Positions 11,003 through 24,200 of a DNA stretch of 64,000 bases are shown piece after piece; within the stretch, counting starts at the first letter, position 1; the number at the start of each line of letters is the position of its first letter. The notes under the pieces were generated by a model. It worked only from the letters and a program-made list of their open reading frames with translations, made no database searches and had not been told where the DNA came from. The translations under genes and the position numbers were made by a program. This DNA is from Embiotoca jacksoni. Its lineage: Eukaryota; Chordata; Actinopteri; Embiotocidae. The stretch lies in assembly GCA_022577435.1 (NCBI GenBank), contig JAKOON010000007.1:13206926-13270925 (forward strand), read 5' to 3'.

Positions 11003-13445
11003 CTGCAAAGGAAGAAGATGGGAAAATTAATGACAGTTCCTTGACAAGCCACCAGTTTGCTCCCATTTTTAGTCTGTCATTTTTATTGACTCCGAGTCCT
11101 CTTCTGTCATGACATAAAACAGCTCACATAAACATGACAGAGCTCTTAGCGCTATCATTAATCCACATAAATCAGAGGCCTTCCTTTGATTTGGATATTG
11201 CAATTAACTATTGGGCAACTTGTCAAGATGTACCTATGCTAATAGGACAACTCTCAGTGGGCAATTATTCTCTGCTTTAAAGGCTGACATTTATGTTAAC
11301 AGTTGAGGAATAGCAATATTTAGAGGAACGACAGTACTAAAACCCAGCAGCAGGAGTCATCCACAGGAACATAATAACATGATGAAAATTTCATGTCCTG
11401 TTTAATGTCATGCAGCATTTTCCCTACAATTCCCTTTGGTGTAGTCTGAACAAGGTAGAAATTAAATTGCATCCCCTCTTGTTTGCTCTTATAAGAGATT
11501 GCGGTTTGGGATGAGCAGAAGAAGGGGCGGAGGAGGATGTAGCTACAGGCGGTCCAGGTGCCTCCAGTGTCGGCGCTGTAAATGCTAATAAACAGTCCCA
11601 GGGTGAACCTGCGGTGCCATCGACAACACCTTCCCTCACAGCCTGATCAATTTTCAATTTCTGTGGCTTAGGGTCCCCCTCAGCCTTGTATGCCTACTGC
11701 AGAGTTCGCTCTAATAACAATGGAGAAGAAAAGCCAGCATTTAGAAGAGGATATTGCATTCCAAAATGACTGTGTAAATGATTTATCATGTATCAGCGGC
11801 CGTTGGAAGGCCCCTAACCACCGAGAGAAAGCAATCCTGTCGTTCCTGGCAGTGCTGTTATCGCAAGGCTGCTATTCGCATCTGCTGCAGCTGCGGATCA
11901 GCAGATAGTCTGCTGGTGGAGTGCGCGTTCTTAGTTGTACAGTACATGGAAGTCCTCGCTTCAGATCAAATACATACACACAGACATACATATTTTGTAA
12001 ATACAGCGGATGAGCCCATCTTCACTGAAATATGAAACGTGTGTGTGTGGCGGACTGTTCTGCTCAGCGACTCCCGCACAGCGAGCACCTGCTAAGTGAT
12101 AATACATGAAAAGCCATCCATATCCAATCTGGGGACTAAAAGGCATGCATTGCTGGGGGCCAAGAGCTGGCGAAGGCTTGAAAATGCTAGAAAAGTCATA
12201 CTGACAAAGTCCCTTCCCTGCTCAGTAGGATCCCTGTAGCAGAGGCAGAAAACCTAGAAGACTTTATTACCATATCTCCTTGTTAAAAGGCAGAATGAAC
12301 TACATTGTTAAAAGCCTTTCGTTCCTGTTTATTTCGATACAAGACATGAACATAACACTCAGCAATACCAAGTACTGTGCCGCAGCATTCACAGCTGATG
12401 TGACACACTCGAACCTTGGTGGAATATAATAAAAATAAAGCTCAACTAAAGGAACTACAAAAACACAATACTCAGCTTAACAGACCTGCACTAAATACTG
12501 CACTACTATCACAAATGTTATGTTAAATTTTCTTGAAACTATTTAAGAGACCTGTCTATTCAACTTCATGGTTGTAATGTTTTGTGCTGCTGAATTTCAT
12601 TGTTATAATCAGACGTGTTTTTATTATTTTGTCCATCCTATTTATATAAATTACAAAGCTGTCCACCCCCTTTACAGCATGTCAAAGACTAAATATTGGA
12701 AACCCTTCTCACACAATATAATTCAACCACAACCAATAGCTTGTACAATGACCATAAAGTTTATTCATCACCACTCTAAAACAGTTTCTAAAACCGTGTT
12801 AGCCACATATTATAACCTTCATAAAGGTAGGATATGTTGCAGTAAAACTGAGTGTAAAAGTACCATTAAACTCTAATGAAAGGCACCTATGGCCAGGCCT
12901 ACATGTAAGGTTCTTCTTCAAAAACTGGATTAAATATATCACATTTGTGACCCCTAATGAGTTGTTCAGGTAAAGACTTTCTCATATTGATGCCCCTATC
13001 AGACAAAGATGTGTGTCAAAGGGAGCTTTTCAAAAGGGCATCCTTTAGATACAGAAACACAATTTTCCATGTCAATTTGAACTGCAGCAATTTCTGTTTA
13101 GATCTGCACACACAGCAGCAGGATAAGTGTGATAACACTAATTCTACCCAAGATAAAATACAGCAGGTCAAACTTTTTAATCAGGACATAGCAAGGACAT
13201 AGGACAGTGTGATGGAGTGTGTGTGTTTAGAGGACACACAGCACAGAGGACTTCATCAGTCTCTTCTCCAACAGCATCTCAGAGGTCCTCTCTGCTTTGA
13301 TCTCTCTACCTGCTGAAGCACTGCCAAGGGAGGAACAGAGAGAGAGAGAGAGAATGCACGAGTTCTCCCTCATCATCCCAGAAATATTGATCGTCTCATC
13401 ACCGTGGCCTTGCAGCCGTAATAAATACAACTGAGGTGATGGAGA

Positions 13446-13460
13446 GGGGGGGAGGGAGGG
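13446..13460 (+). repeat. G-quadruplex motif
   Basis: GGGGGGGAGGGAGGG gives four G3 runs with single-base loops, within a longer G-rich stretch (13439-13490). Confidence 0.75.
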
Positions 13461-14797
13461 ATGTAGGAGGGGAGAAGTGTAGGGGGGGAACTGTGCTGAC
13501 TCTAAGTCAGGTTATTAGCCCTTAATGCAAGACAGCAATCCACCAAGTACATGCTGTTAAACACCCTCCTCCCCAATTCTCCAGGCCCCTGATTAATGGG
13601 ACATGTTAAATCCTGCTTGTACAATCCCTATTCATCATTATTCAAAATGACCCCACTGGTACAACACGTGAGCTGTCCCCTTACAGATCCCACATGCAGA
13701 AGAAAATACATACACTACATTCCTCTTTCTTTTGGTCCGAGTTCACAGCCACGCGCTCCTACTGTAGAAGAACCTTTGTTCTCCTACAGCAGAGAGATCT
13801 CTGCGTCGCAATAACAGTCTGAGCGCAGAGCCAAATGTACTCCTACGCCCCGACATCCCTTAGAGAGAGGCTGAATGGACTCTGATAAAAAAGGAACCAA
13901 TAAGAGTTCGGAGTAGATGGAGCATCAGACTCTCCACACTCTGTTATTATAGTAACTACTCTGCAACAAAGGTATTCTCAAGGCTGCATTAGTCGTCTGG
14001 AACATCTGACTTCAGATGAAGTGAGCCGTCCTGACCTGAGCGAGCGTAATCACTGATTATAAATGCATCTGGTGCTGTTACATTGTAACAGAGGCAGAAT
14101 GTAACCTTACAGAAATGATAAGAGACATGCAACATGACGGGAACCAGACGGACCGATGTAACCTGGCGGTTACCTCAGCTGAACTCATTAAAATGTGAGG
14201 GGCAATGGCAAAAACTTAATTTAACGTCTTCACCTTCCATTTGAACTCCAGAAAGCTACATCTGTGCAAAGGCTTCGCTTTGAGATGAGCTCTGCGTATG
14301 ATAGGACGGCTCTCTGGCCTCTGCGTTTCAATGATGTAGAAAATAGATCTGTAAATTGTCAGATTACATTTAGTTCAAAGACGCAAACGTGGATGTCAAT
14401 ACAGAAAAATCAGTAATGAATGTGTCTGCATAATGCATGTGTTGGCTCTCAGGCACACTCTTTATATAAGCTCCTGGGTCTGACGAACAACAGCACGCCA
14501 TATTAAATCAAGGAGATTGGCATGTTTCAGAAACAACATTCACAAAATGTCAAAACCAAACTGCAGCTTCATAAGGCTCCTGCTGGGAACCATTGCTGCT
14601 ATAACAGTGAGGAATGAGGGCCCACTCTTCCTCTCCTTTGCTTTCTTCGTCAGACAGAGAGGCTGTGCAGTCATTATTACTTAGGAGATTTGGCATTAAA
14701 TCAAGGACAAAGACGCGGCACATTCTGACTGCTAATCACCGTGGTGATGCTGACATATTTTTAAAGAAGGGAAAAAGGGAGATGGGGAGGAATGACG

Positions 14798-14839
14798 ACG
14801 CTGCTGCTGGTGCTGCTGCTGGTGCTGCTGCTGCTGCGG
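14798..14839. repeat. (GCT)n-rich triplet repeat
   Basis: GCTGCTGCTGGT-type units followed by GCGGCCGC. Minus-strand reading would give Q/H repeats, but no exon is supported here. Confidence 0.85.
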
Positions 14840-15735
14840 CCGCCTGCTAAGCCGTATGTCTCCACCCCTTTCTCCTGGCTGCTGGATAAAGGCTGCCATG
14901 AGTATCATTACCAGCCAAACGGCCAAGGAAACACAGAGAGGTGAGCTCGGCAGGCCAAATAAAGACGGATTCCAGGTGAGCACATGTTGAGATGAATTCT
15001 GTGGCTGCACAGCAAATAAATAATGGCTATTCTGTTAACTGCTGATGCTGCTTGAAACAACTGTTTGCTCTTCGTGACTAAAATGATAGGGACAGATCTG
15101 ATCTAGAAGTCCTAAAGCTGCAAGTCCAGGCAGTGGGCCCAAACGTACATCTGTATTGCCTCTCTTTCTCCTGAGTGTGTGCCTGCCTCTGAGTGTCAGA
15201 TACAGTTTCGGCAGCAATATGATATAGGAAACAATATGCGGGGCTACAGGGATATTAATCAAAGCTAACTGACTCAATTAGATGGAAACAGACTTAGCTT
15301 ACATTTTAAAAAATATAAATAAAGAAATTTCCCCAACAGTTCATCATCCTAACTCCTATTGATCCACTGCAGAGTTCCACTAGATACTCCTACTGGAAAA
15401 ACTCAAAGTAGCTAATCACTCAAGTAGCCCACAGGGATTCTTTGAGAAACCGCAGGGGCAAGTATTGGGTCCATCTCTAATCTAGCCATATGTAAACACA
15501 TTAAGGCTTTACACATGGCATACTCATTATCCAAGCTCCCACAGATGTCGTTTGCAGGGTGGGATCTGTTCTCTTGACAGTGTTTTGTGTGTAATTTCTC
15601 TCACCATGCCAACACAGCTCCAAAAAGTTTGTAACCAATGAGCAGGAGATGAGGGCCCTTTAAAGTTATCGGAAATGAGTAAATCACTGACCATAAACAA
15701 GGCTATTTAAAATCGTCATTCTGTTTATAATATGC

Positions 15736-16125
15736 TAGGGCTGCACAGTTCTGGATCAAATGAGAATCATATTTTTTGGGGGTATAATTGAGATTTTAAT
15801 ATAGTGCACTTATTTACTAAATTCAAAAACATGTCATGGTGCCTGATACAAGACATTAACTTTGGAAAAGCTCTTGTTTTAGTCTTTTTCTGTGAGTTTC
15901 CTTTTTTCCCCTGGGTTTATTTTCGTCATTGACGTTTTCTGCTGCTCTGTATCACATGGTTTAATGCTGCGTTGTTATTGGTTGAGGGAGAGACTAGGAG
16001 CACTTCTTTTGATGCAGCTGATGTCCCGAATGAAAACGTAGCAGAATCTTTAGCATTTATGAGTGAGATTGCATAGGGGTAAGAATCGAGGTTGCAGCTT
16101 TAATACAATTAATTGCGCAGTCCTA
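15736..16125. mobile_element. MITE-like element with terminal inverted repeats
   Basis: The left end TAGGGCTGCACAGTT and right end AATTGCGCAGTCCTA are imperfect inverted repeats (about 12 of 15 match). The interior is AT-rich and non-coding, with fragments (TGAGAATCATATTTT, AATCGAGGTTGCAGC) typical of the abundant 'AGGGCTGCACAATT' fish repeat. No transposase is encoded. Target-site duplications are not clear. Confidence 0.5.
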
Positions 16126-16249
16126 TTTCATACATTTTAAAAGGTCCATTATGCATTTGCATTGAATGACTATGTTATTATAGCACTGAGGTTCTGTTAT
16201 GAATTTTGGGGAATTATTAGCCTTGAATGGCAGCATTAATCTTTTGCTC

Positions 16250-16397
16250 GGTCCACCACTTTGGTCCAATTGAAAATATCTCAACAAGTAGTGGATGGGT
16301 TGGCACGAAATGTTGTACAGCCTTTAATATTTCCCAATTGCATGAATCTTACTGACTTCAGTGATCCACAGGCTTTTCCTGTAGGGCCTCTACAAGG

Positions 16398-16436
<39 letters not shown>

Positions 16437-16770
16437 CTCGTAATGAAATGTCTTGTTAACTATCATATGGATGGTCATTAAATTTGGCAAAGTCATCATT
16501 GGTGGCAAGAAAATAAATCCTAATGGCTGGAATACGTTGGTTTATTACAAAATACCACCAAACTAATGACATCATCCTCAGCTGTACTTTGTTTTTATTG
16601 ATAATTAGCAAATCCCAGGATGCTAGCAAGCTAAGATAAGAAGATAAACATGGTAAAACACACCTGCTAAACGTTGACATGGTAACACTATCACTGTAGG
16701 TTCACATGCAGACTTTAGATTTCAGCTTAAGGCACCAGTGTGCTTCAGTATATCCCCACATAGCTACTAG
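16250..16770 (+). repeat. Dispersed teleost repeat with internal poly-A
   Basis: It begins GTCCACCACTTTGGTCCA, continues ATATCTCAACAAGTAGTGG and ATGGGTTGGCACGAAATGTT, and later has CACACCTGCTAAACGTTGAC and GGCACCAGTGTGCTTCAGTA. This is the motif order of a familiar fish repeat whose 3' part contains TGCTAAACATCAGCATGTTA. A run of 35 A (16400-16434) interrupts it. A related fragment lies at 52985-53045. Confidence 0.6.
16400..16434. repeat. Poly-A run, 35 bases
   Basis: Homopolymer inside the dispersed repeat 16250-16770. Its length in the assembly may be unreliable. Confidence 0.95.
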
Positions 16771-19700
16771 CATAAGAAGCCAGAAGAAAAAAAGTGAAGG
16801 AAAAGAAGACCAAATGTTTTACATTCAGCATCATGTCTGCATAAATATTCTCTGAAAGCATTCATTTCATCAGGCATATTATCACACAAGAGTCCGTGAA
16901 TCCGATATTGTGCGTAAGCATGACCAATATAAGTTTCTGAATGTTGTCTTTCTTAGTTGTTCGTCAAATCATCCTACATCGCTGAAGTGGAAACTCATTT
17001 GATTGGACTTGGTGAGCACATGTGAAACATGATTGAATTGTTGAAGAGGAAACACTCGAGCATACCAAGGAGAATTCAGCAGATATTTCAAGCAGCTCCT
17101 CTCATCTCCTCCACTGTGAGGACAGCACGTATAACATGGCAGCACAAACATCAATTTCTGGCTTACAGTGGAAAGGAGGATGGATTTTTAGCCTTCTGGG
17201 ATTCTAGTCCCTATAAAATTGAGGCAAGTGCAAGGAACCTGAACAGCACCTGCATGGCACTACGTGTATAAAGCAAATCAAAGTTTATGACAATCACTTC
17301 AAATGTGAGCTGCTAAGTGTGACTCCTGCTGCACTCTTACGTGTAAATGCTGCTCGTCATGGAGCTCCCCGACTGTTCCCGCCTGAGAAGAGAACACTCG
17401 TAGATTTACAGTGATTGATTCTAGTTATAGATATTAATGAGGGTATCAATGAGATAAATGGGTTAGTTCCTATTTAAGCTGTGTAGTGTCATTTTAGGTG
17501 ATGCATCTAACCATACGCAGTGCTTTGAACATTGATCCAAGTGGCTCAGCAGGGGGGCTCAGTGGATGGGATGGGAGCGTGGTCGAATTTTTCTTAAGGC
17601 AGCTATTAACACTTAAAAAACATATAGAGCTGAAGTGAGGGTTTGCTTTGAGTTAATTGAGGTCTGGCTGGTAATTACAACAGGGAGTTGATCTCTCACA
17701 ATCAGGTTTCCAAGTTCATTGGCACTACATTATAAAATATTAAATGGATCGGCTCCTATGGCTAGTATTGACTCTTCTACTCCGAGTTAAAGCAACAATG
17801 CATTTGTTGGCCCGAGAAAAACATTTGCAGAGAACAGTATCAAATACAGACACATTTAGAGGAACTTACATTGATGAGCAGTGATTTAAAAAGAACAAAA
17901 GAGCTCTGCTGGGTGAAGAGGAAGAACCGTTCTCATGATAAGGTGATTTGCAATAAACTCCATACAATACACATCTAAAAATGGGATGACATGGGTAATT
18001 TACAATGCAGTAAAGTCTACAATTTGGTGGACATTTCCTGGTAGGAATAGAAAAAAACAAATTCTTTCAGATGTCTCTGCCACCCACCGCCCCTCATTAA
18101 AGAGACAAAAAAAACAAACAGAATCTTCATAAACCATATAATGCCAGGCCTTTGAAGAGCTGATCATCCTGAGGAAAACACTTAGCTGTGCACAATTTAA
18201 AAAAAAGCAGTGGAGCCTTGCACTGAGTGCATGTAATTCACCACTTTCATCCACTGCATTTTGAATTATGTTTTCTGCAGACAGATATTAAAAATTCAGA
18301 TAAACTTGTCCAAGAAGAATGTTACATTTATTTATTTTTTTTACATTAAATTGAAGCCTTTTGGGGCTCCACTGTGAAACGTAATAGCTTTGTGCATGTG
18401 GGTGTGCGCGCATCCAACGTACAGTGTACTGCAAACATGCTGAGAAAATGAACCTTTCAGTGGCCTAATAAGCTAGATAGAGCTTTAATTTAAGGTAAGT
18501 AGGCTGCAGTCCTCAGTGAAAATTGAAAGATCAGCTTTATCATTCAGTGTGAAAGGGCTCACAGAAACATACATATACAAAGCAACGACATGACCCAGAT
18601 GCTGCCTGTAAAATTAATGAGCTAATAATGCATTAGGTGCCTGAGCATTTGCAGCAGTAATGTGCAAACTGAGAGCTATTCCACATTCAGGGAAAAAAAA
18701 TGGTGTTAGGCTCTTGACTTACTGGCAGAGCACAAATTAATTAAACCGCTCTGATCTAAAAGTATCATCATCATCATGCGTCTTTTCAGTAACATTGCAT
18801 CACATAGGGCAGTTTATCAGTAGCTTCACCTCTTCCCTTGAGACATGTGCTTCAATGTTAGATGGTCTTTTAAAACAGTCCTGAATCATACGTCGAAGAG
18901 GTCTTAATTGTGATCGCCGATCAATTAAGCAGAGATGAATTTTGAGAAAATAATGAACGCAGTAACACACAACACATTATTCTGATGTTTTCTTTCAAAG
19001 ACCTCGAATACTTGGCTTCCTCGCTGAGCGTTCACAAATGCCGAAGGCACAGTGGTAGAATGATGTTATTGACATGCAAATGCCTGGTAGTTCCAGAGAA
19101 GTGAGAGGTGCCAAAGTGTATTCTTGTGTGACAAGCAGGATTTCTGAATACAAAGCTGAAAGCACGTACACGAGCGCTTGACACAGAAAAACCCACAGCA
19201 TCTTTACTCATACATATAAAAAAGACCAAATGGATCCATGGATGTGATGGTGTGGGCATCATGGGGGAGCACAGAGGGAGCACAGGGTTACTGTGGCCTA
19301 ATGACTGCAGATTAAATGAGGTCTGTCCACTGTACATGATGCCAGGAGTTTTATGGGAGCATAATTAAGTTTCAAAACAACCCAACAGTGATGTGCTTTT
19401 AACTAAAGGTCAGCAGTAAACAGCAATGTGCGCCACATTTGATTACTATGTATATCGCAACATCAAAAAAGATGCTGCTGCACTAATGAGGAGGTGACCT
19501 TCATCTTCAACGTAAACAAAGACCAAACAAACACATACTGCACTGCATGGCCATTAATAAGAGGTGTTTAAGAAATGAATAGTGCTTTATTCAGAAGGAA
19601 TATTTAACATACAATCTGTGATATTTCAGAGAAAGCCAGGTTTGCAGGGGAATGCAGAATACAGATGAATGTAAATTAAAACCTCCAAAAAATATATAAT

Positions 19701-20136
19701 TCCTGACAGCTTCCACTTGAGTCCAATAACAAATAATCTGTATTTAGAAATGTAAATATGGCTGGAGCATTTAAATATTAATTCATCACATTACAGGCTC
19801 ATTCAGAGCTACAGCCAGGTGGATTTAGAGGAGATGTAGAGGGATTAGCGAGGTGATATCAGTCAACACAGTTGAACCATCCCCTTATCCAACACCATCA
19901 CAGTCCCTGGCTGCTTTCCCCCATTGATCCCGTGCAGGCTGCAGGGCTGGAGCTGGGGCTACAGTAAGGGCTGTATTTCCCCATAAAGTTGATTTCATTT
20001 CAAAACTTTAAAGCTTATCCTCAAATTCTAAAATACTTCTAATTCAATCATGATCACATTGCTCATTTCGGTGATAAATAGAGTGGATGTGGTGTGGCTT
20101 TAGGCAAAAGAGACACACTAAGACATGCTGGCGTGG

Positions 20137-20161
20137 TTTTTTTTTTTTTTTTTTTTTTTTT
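20137..20161. repeat. Poly-T run, 25 bases
   Basis: Homopolymer in intron 1. Confidence 0.95.
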
Positions 20162-20754
20162 CACCTGTTTGTCTCCTAGTTGTCTATTTAGACAAGCAGC
20201 TGTCTTACTCTGCTCATTACATGTTCACATTGATAGTCAAGATATTATTAGCCAGTCCAGAGAGGGACATATTTAATGACAGTGCCCTTTCTTGAAGGCA
20301 GAGACTAAACAACAGAGACGACCATGGCTGTCTTGTTACTAATACTCATCTGCATAGACCGGGACAAAAAAAGCAAAAATAAGTGTATCTGAGGAGCACT
20401 GCCGGGAAGACAGATTGTTACTTTTCAAACAGGGAGAGGGGCGAGGTTGGTTGAAGACGGGAGGGAGGAAGGGAGGGGAGCCAGAGACATGCCTCAATAT
20501 CACACATGGAGGAGGCAACGCTGTCCCCTGACAACAGTCCTTCCGGCTCACCCTGGCAGATATGTTTACTCTCCATTCAGTATTTCTAATCCTGTCTGAA
20601 AGCCTATCTTGAATGTCAGGCTTCTTCCTAAATTGGCTCGTGTTCTCAGTGATTGATTAAAGTACTGTAACCCAGCTTTATCAGGACCACCCTGAACTCT
20701 GTATTTCTGCCAGATCTATTAGGTAATGCATCCTTTGTTATAGTACTGGTTGGT

Positions 20755-20815
20755 CCCCACCCCCCCACACCCCACCCACCATCCCCCCACCAGCACAACC
20801 TCCACCCCCCGGCAT
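20755..20815 (-). repeat. C-rich block, G-quadruplex motif on minus strand
   Basis: The minus strand has at least four runs of three or more G with loops of one to five bases (GGGGGG, GGG, GGGG, GGGGGGG), a canonical G4 pattern. Confidence 0.8.
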
Positions 20816-21193
20816 CCAACGTCTTCAAAAAACCCACAGATCCATTTACTATGATACGGAGCACTCGGCCGTACCTGACACCACGACAGCACGGCCTTCA
20901 GATCAAATAGGAGAGCCGCCTTAAGCTCACAACAGTTTGTGACAAATGTTGCATCCTAATTCAATATCAGCATTATTCGGTGAAATTGGCTTAAATTTAT
21001 CACCAGAGTCCAAAACAGTGCGCACAGGGATATACTTAAAACACATTTCATAATCCCCATCGCTCCTTTTCCAGCTCTTGACTGATGCCCATGGTGGTAC
21101 CACGAACACGTCTGTGTCCCCTGACATTGAGCTAACAATATGGCTATAATTCATGCGTTCTAATGCTGTAATATCCCCATGCCATTGCACACA

Positions 21194-21212
21194 GAGGAGA
21201 GGAGAGGAGAGG
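21194..21212. repeat. (GGAGA)n short tandem repeat
   Basis: About four units of AGGAG. Confidence 0.85.
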
Positions 21213-24200
21213 TTGCCCTGATATTACTGCTGACGCCTGAGTCCTAGACGTTGCACTTAGAGTGTCTCCTGCAGGACATTATTCAAACACACACAGCCGC
21301 TACACAAGTCCGTGAGACAAGAGCGGGCCACTACGGTCTCAAACACATGCGTCCTCAGACACTGCAGCTTACCGAGGGTACTCAAGGTTGGGTAGCAAGG
21401 AGCCACACATGCAGGATGCTGCTGAAATCCATGCCGTTTTCCTCCACATCATGCAGATAAACAGTATACTACAGTATACTGCAGCACTAAATTTAATGGA
21501 ACGGAAAGACACAGAACAGACATTTTGCATATGGAACTCTGGGTATGAATTAAAATCCCATTTGTGTACTTTAAGCAGAGTCGAAGACCACATTAATGAC
21601 TGCACGCTTAGAAGTAGGCCACGTCCAAACACTGCAGGCAAATTTGGCCTCGGGTTGTCTGCACTTCCTCAAAAACTGCACACAAGCCACTACTGAATAT
21701 CTCTTCCTATTCTGTGCCTACTTTGCACCAAAGACGCCCGGAGCAATGACTACACATACTGTAGATACTCTACGCGCACTCATACTCGCGATTGTGTGAC
21801 TGTGATCGTGCGTCTCCACTTACAATTTCCAAATTAATTTTTCTCCTATGAAATAATCTGTCTCGCACTATCTGCCTCATTTCAGGCTTCTTCTTATAAT
21901 GTTTTTGTCAGAGCAACTAGAAACATCCCTGCTGTTCCGTGTTTCATTAGCAACCTGAAGGATACAAAAAAAAATAAAAAAAAATATAGAAAGAGCGAGT
22001 TAGCTAGCATCTGGATGTCAGCTAGCCTGAGTGAAAAGTCACATCAAATCAGACCGCGCTACATCAAATCAGACTTGAGGGCACATTATTTATTCATTTC
22101 ACTGCTGACATCCAAACCATGCCCTAAACGGTGACACTTTGAAAACTATTTCTCTGTGCTGATATGAGTGCAGCTAGCAGGGGCTCGCAGAGGAAGGAGA
22201 GTTTTATGTTCCTTTATGCCAGGCATGAATGTAGAGGAGACAGAACAACGAGGCCATTGTTGTTCTCTAGCTGAAGGGCCTCGGCGCTTTTGCGAGGAGC
22301 AAACCCAACAATCAAAGTGCCTGCATGCCTGCTGTAAAATTTCATGTGACTACAAGGCCTTTCTGCAAATGTTCATGCATACTACAAGCAAAGCCCTTAG
22401 AGCCAAAATGGCACGTCACCTATTACCAATATTTACCCCTGTGGTGAACAGCAACTAGCACAAATACTGTGTGCGTCTCACTCTGTTTTTTTGTGTATAT
22501 GAGTGATTTGTGTTGTCCTTTTTATGTTTTATGAGTTGGCAGTGGAAAAAAATGGTGTAATAAATCAAGATGAAATTTTCACTCGGCAAGGAATAAAATC
22601 CATCTTTTTATTTAAAGCTTGCTTTATGATTTCATGAACAACAGAATTCGTTATTACAACCAATATATCTCAGGGCTGGACATTTTTTTTCACAAATGTG
22701 TGTGTGTACTGTGTTACTTTTAAATTATTGAAAAAAATATCTGTATCTTCACTCCAGCAGCAGCGTGAAGCCGAAGATTGCCCTCTACTTCCAGAGGTTA
22801 CCATCAGCAATGGCAATGCAGCCGTTCTCCAGGAGGAAATCCATATGTGATGGATAAAAAAAACAAAAGTGTGTTCAGTGGAAGAGGAGGGCTGCCTCTG
22901 TGCGGGATTAAGCGCTTTAGATCTAATGATGAGAGAGGGCCTGTTTTTATTTGTTTTCAAACAGGCATTTTGCACTTAATGGAACAGCGGGCTGTGTTCT
23001 GTCTCCGGAGGTTACAAATGCTCATCAAGGACCTGGCCTTGTCAAACAATCCATGAACTCTTAATGCCACATTGCACGAGATACTTGCTAGACAAGTTCA
23101 GAGAAAGCGCAGAAATCAATGAGAAACAATTCATCCCAATTTACAATGTGATTATAGCACTTAAGGTTTTATATCATACCCTTATGGTGTGTGTTTCCAC
23201 ACCAGTAAGGGACAGCTCATGTTTTGGAGAAGTTGGCTCCTCTAGCTCAGAATTCCTTGGTGGGATTCTCGCTCTTCCTATCAATATCTGAGGCAGTGGC
23301 TGCCAGAAGATTTGGTAGCTCCGGATGCCCGGGGCTGTAAATCTGGGCCAGGGGTTGTGTGGGATGCTCAGATAAATGGGTTGGGCTTTGTTTTATTGCA
23401 ACACTGCTTGTCTTAACTTTCTGTGTCTACGAGGGATTTAGAACATTTGCTACTGTCCTTGGGCCTCTCTCTGCAACAGCAGCTCTGAGTCGGGTTTGAG
23501 TCAGCCCTGGTGCCCCCAGATTACATAAATATCCTCCATTCACACTCTACTGTTTTGGTTGCTTTTTTTTTTTTTTTTTAATTATCTTTAGCAGTATTTT
23601 TTTTTTTTTGTGTGGGGATGGGGTGCAAGTTTCAGATTAAAAGGGAAACTGAGGATCCTTATTTAACCCAATTCGACAAGTCCTTTCACACTGTGCTGAA
23701 AAATTTAACAAAATAAAGAGTTTCCTCAGTGAGGATGGTCATGCTCTCAAGTTCTCCTCTCCGGACCTTTGCTAATACATTTGACTAGAAAGACCTTCAC
23801 ATGTGATGCAGCTGTTTGTCGTTTGTGTGCAGCAAAGCATCAATATGAAGGAGAAGTGGGCCACAGACACACAAAGCACAATTATCCCCCAGGAAATATG
23901 TCACATTTATTTATCATTTGTGATAAGGTATTCCTCATTCGTGGTTCTTTCAAATAGCACAGTGGGAAACAAAGGCAAATATATAGTTTATTAGGTCAGT
24001 TCTAGATTCCTCCCCTTTTATTTTATAACACACTGATCATTGATCTGCTGGATAAATCACATGGGTATCATTAGAATCAACCCTGAGGAGTCAGTGTGTA
24101 AATGTGAGTGTGTGTCAGCTGGCTCCTGACTTTCCCCATTTTTATTTTTTTTATTTATATTTTTTATAAACATCCAATCATGTAAAATGACGTGTAGAAA

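Noticed and set aside
14732..15010. Minus-strand frame with Q/H-rich repeats, considered as a coding exon
   Set aside because: It results from the GCT triplet repeat. No splice structure or conserved flanking peptide.
17705..17800. Possible LINE2 remnant (AAAATATTAAATGGATCGGC)
   Set aside because: One short match to the KxLNGLAP region with stops around it. Too weak to call.
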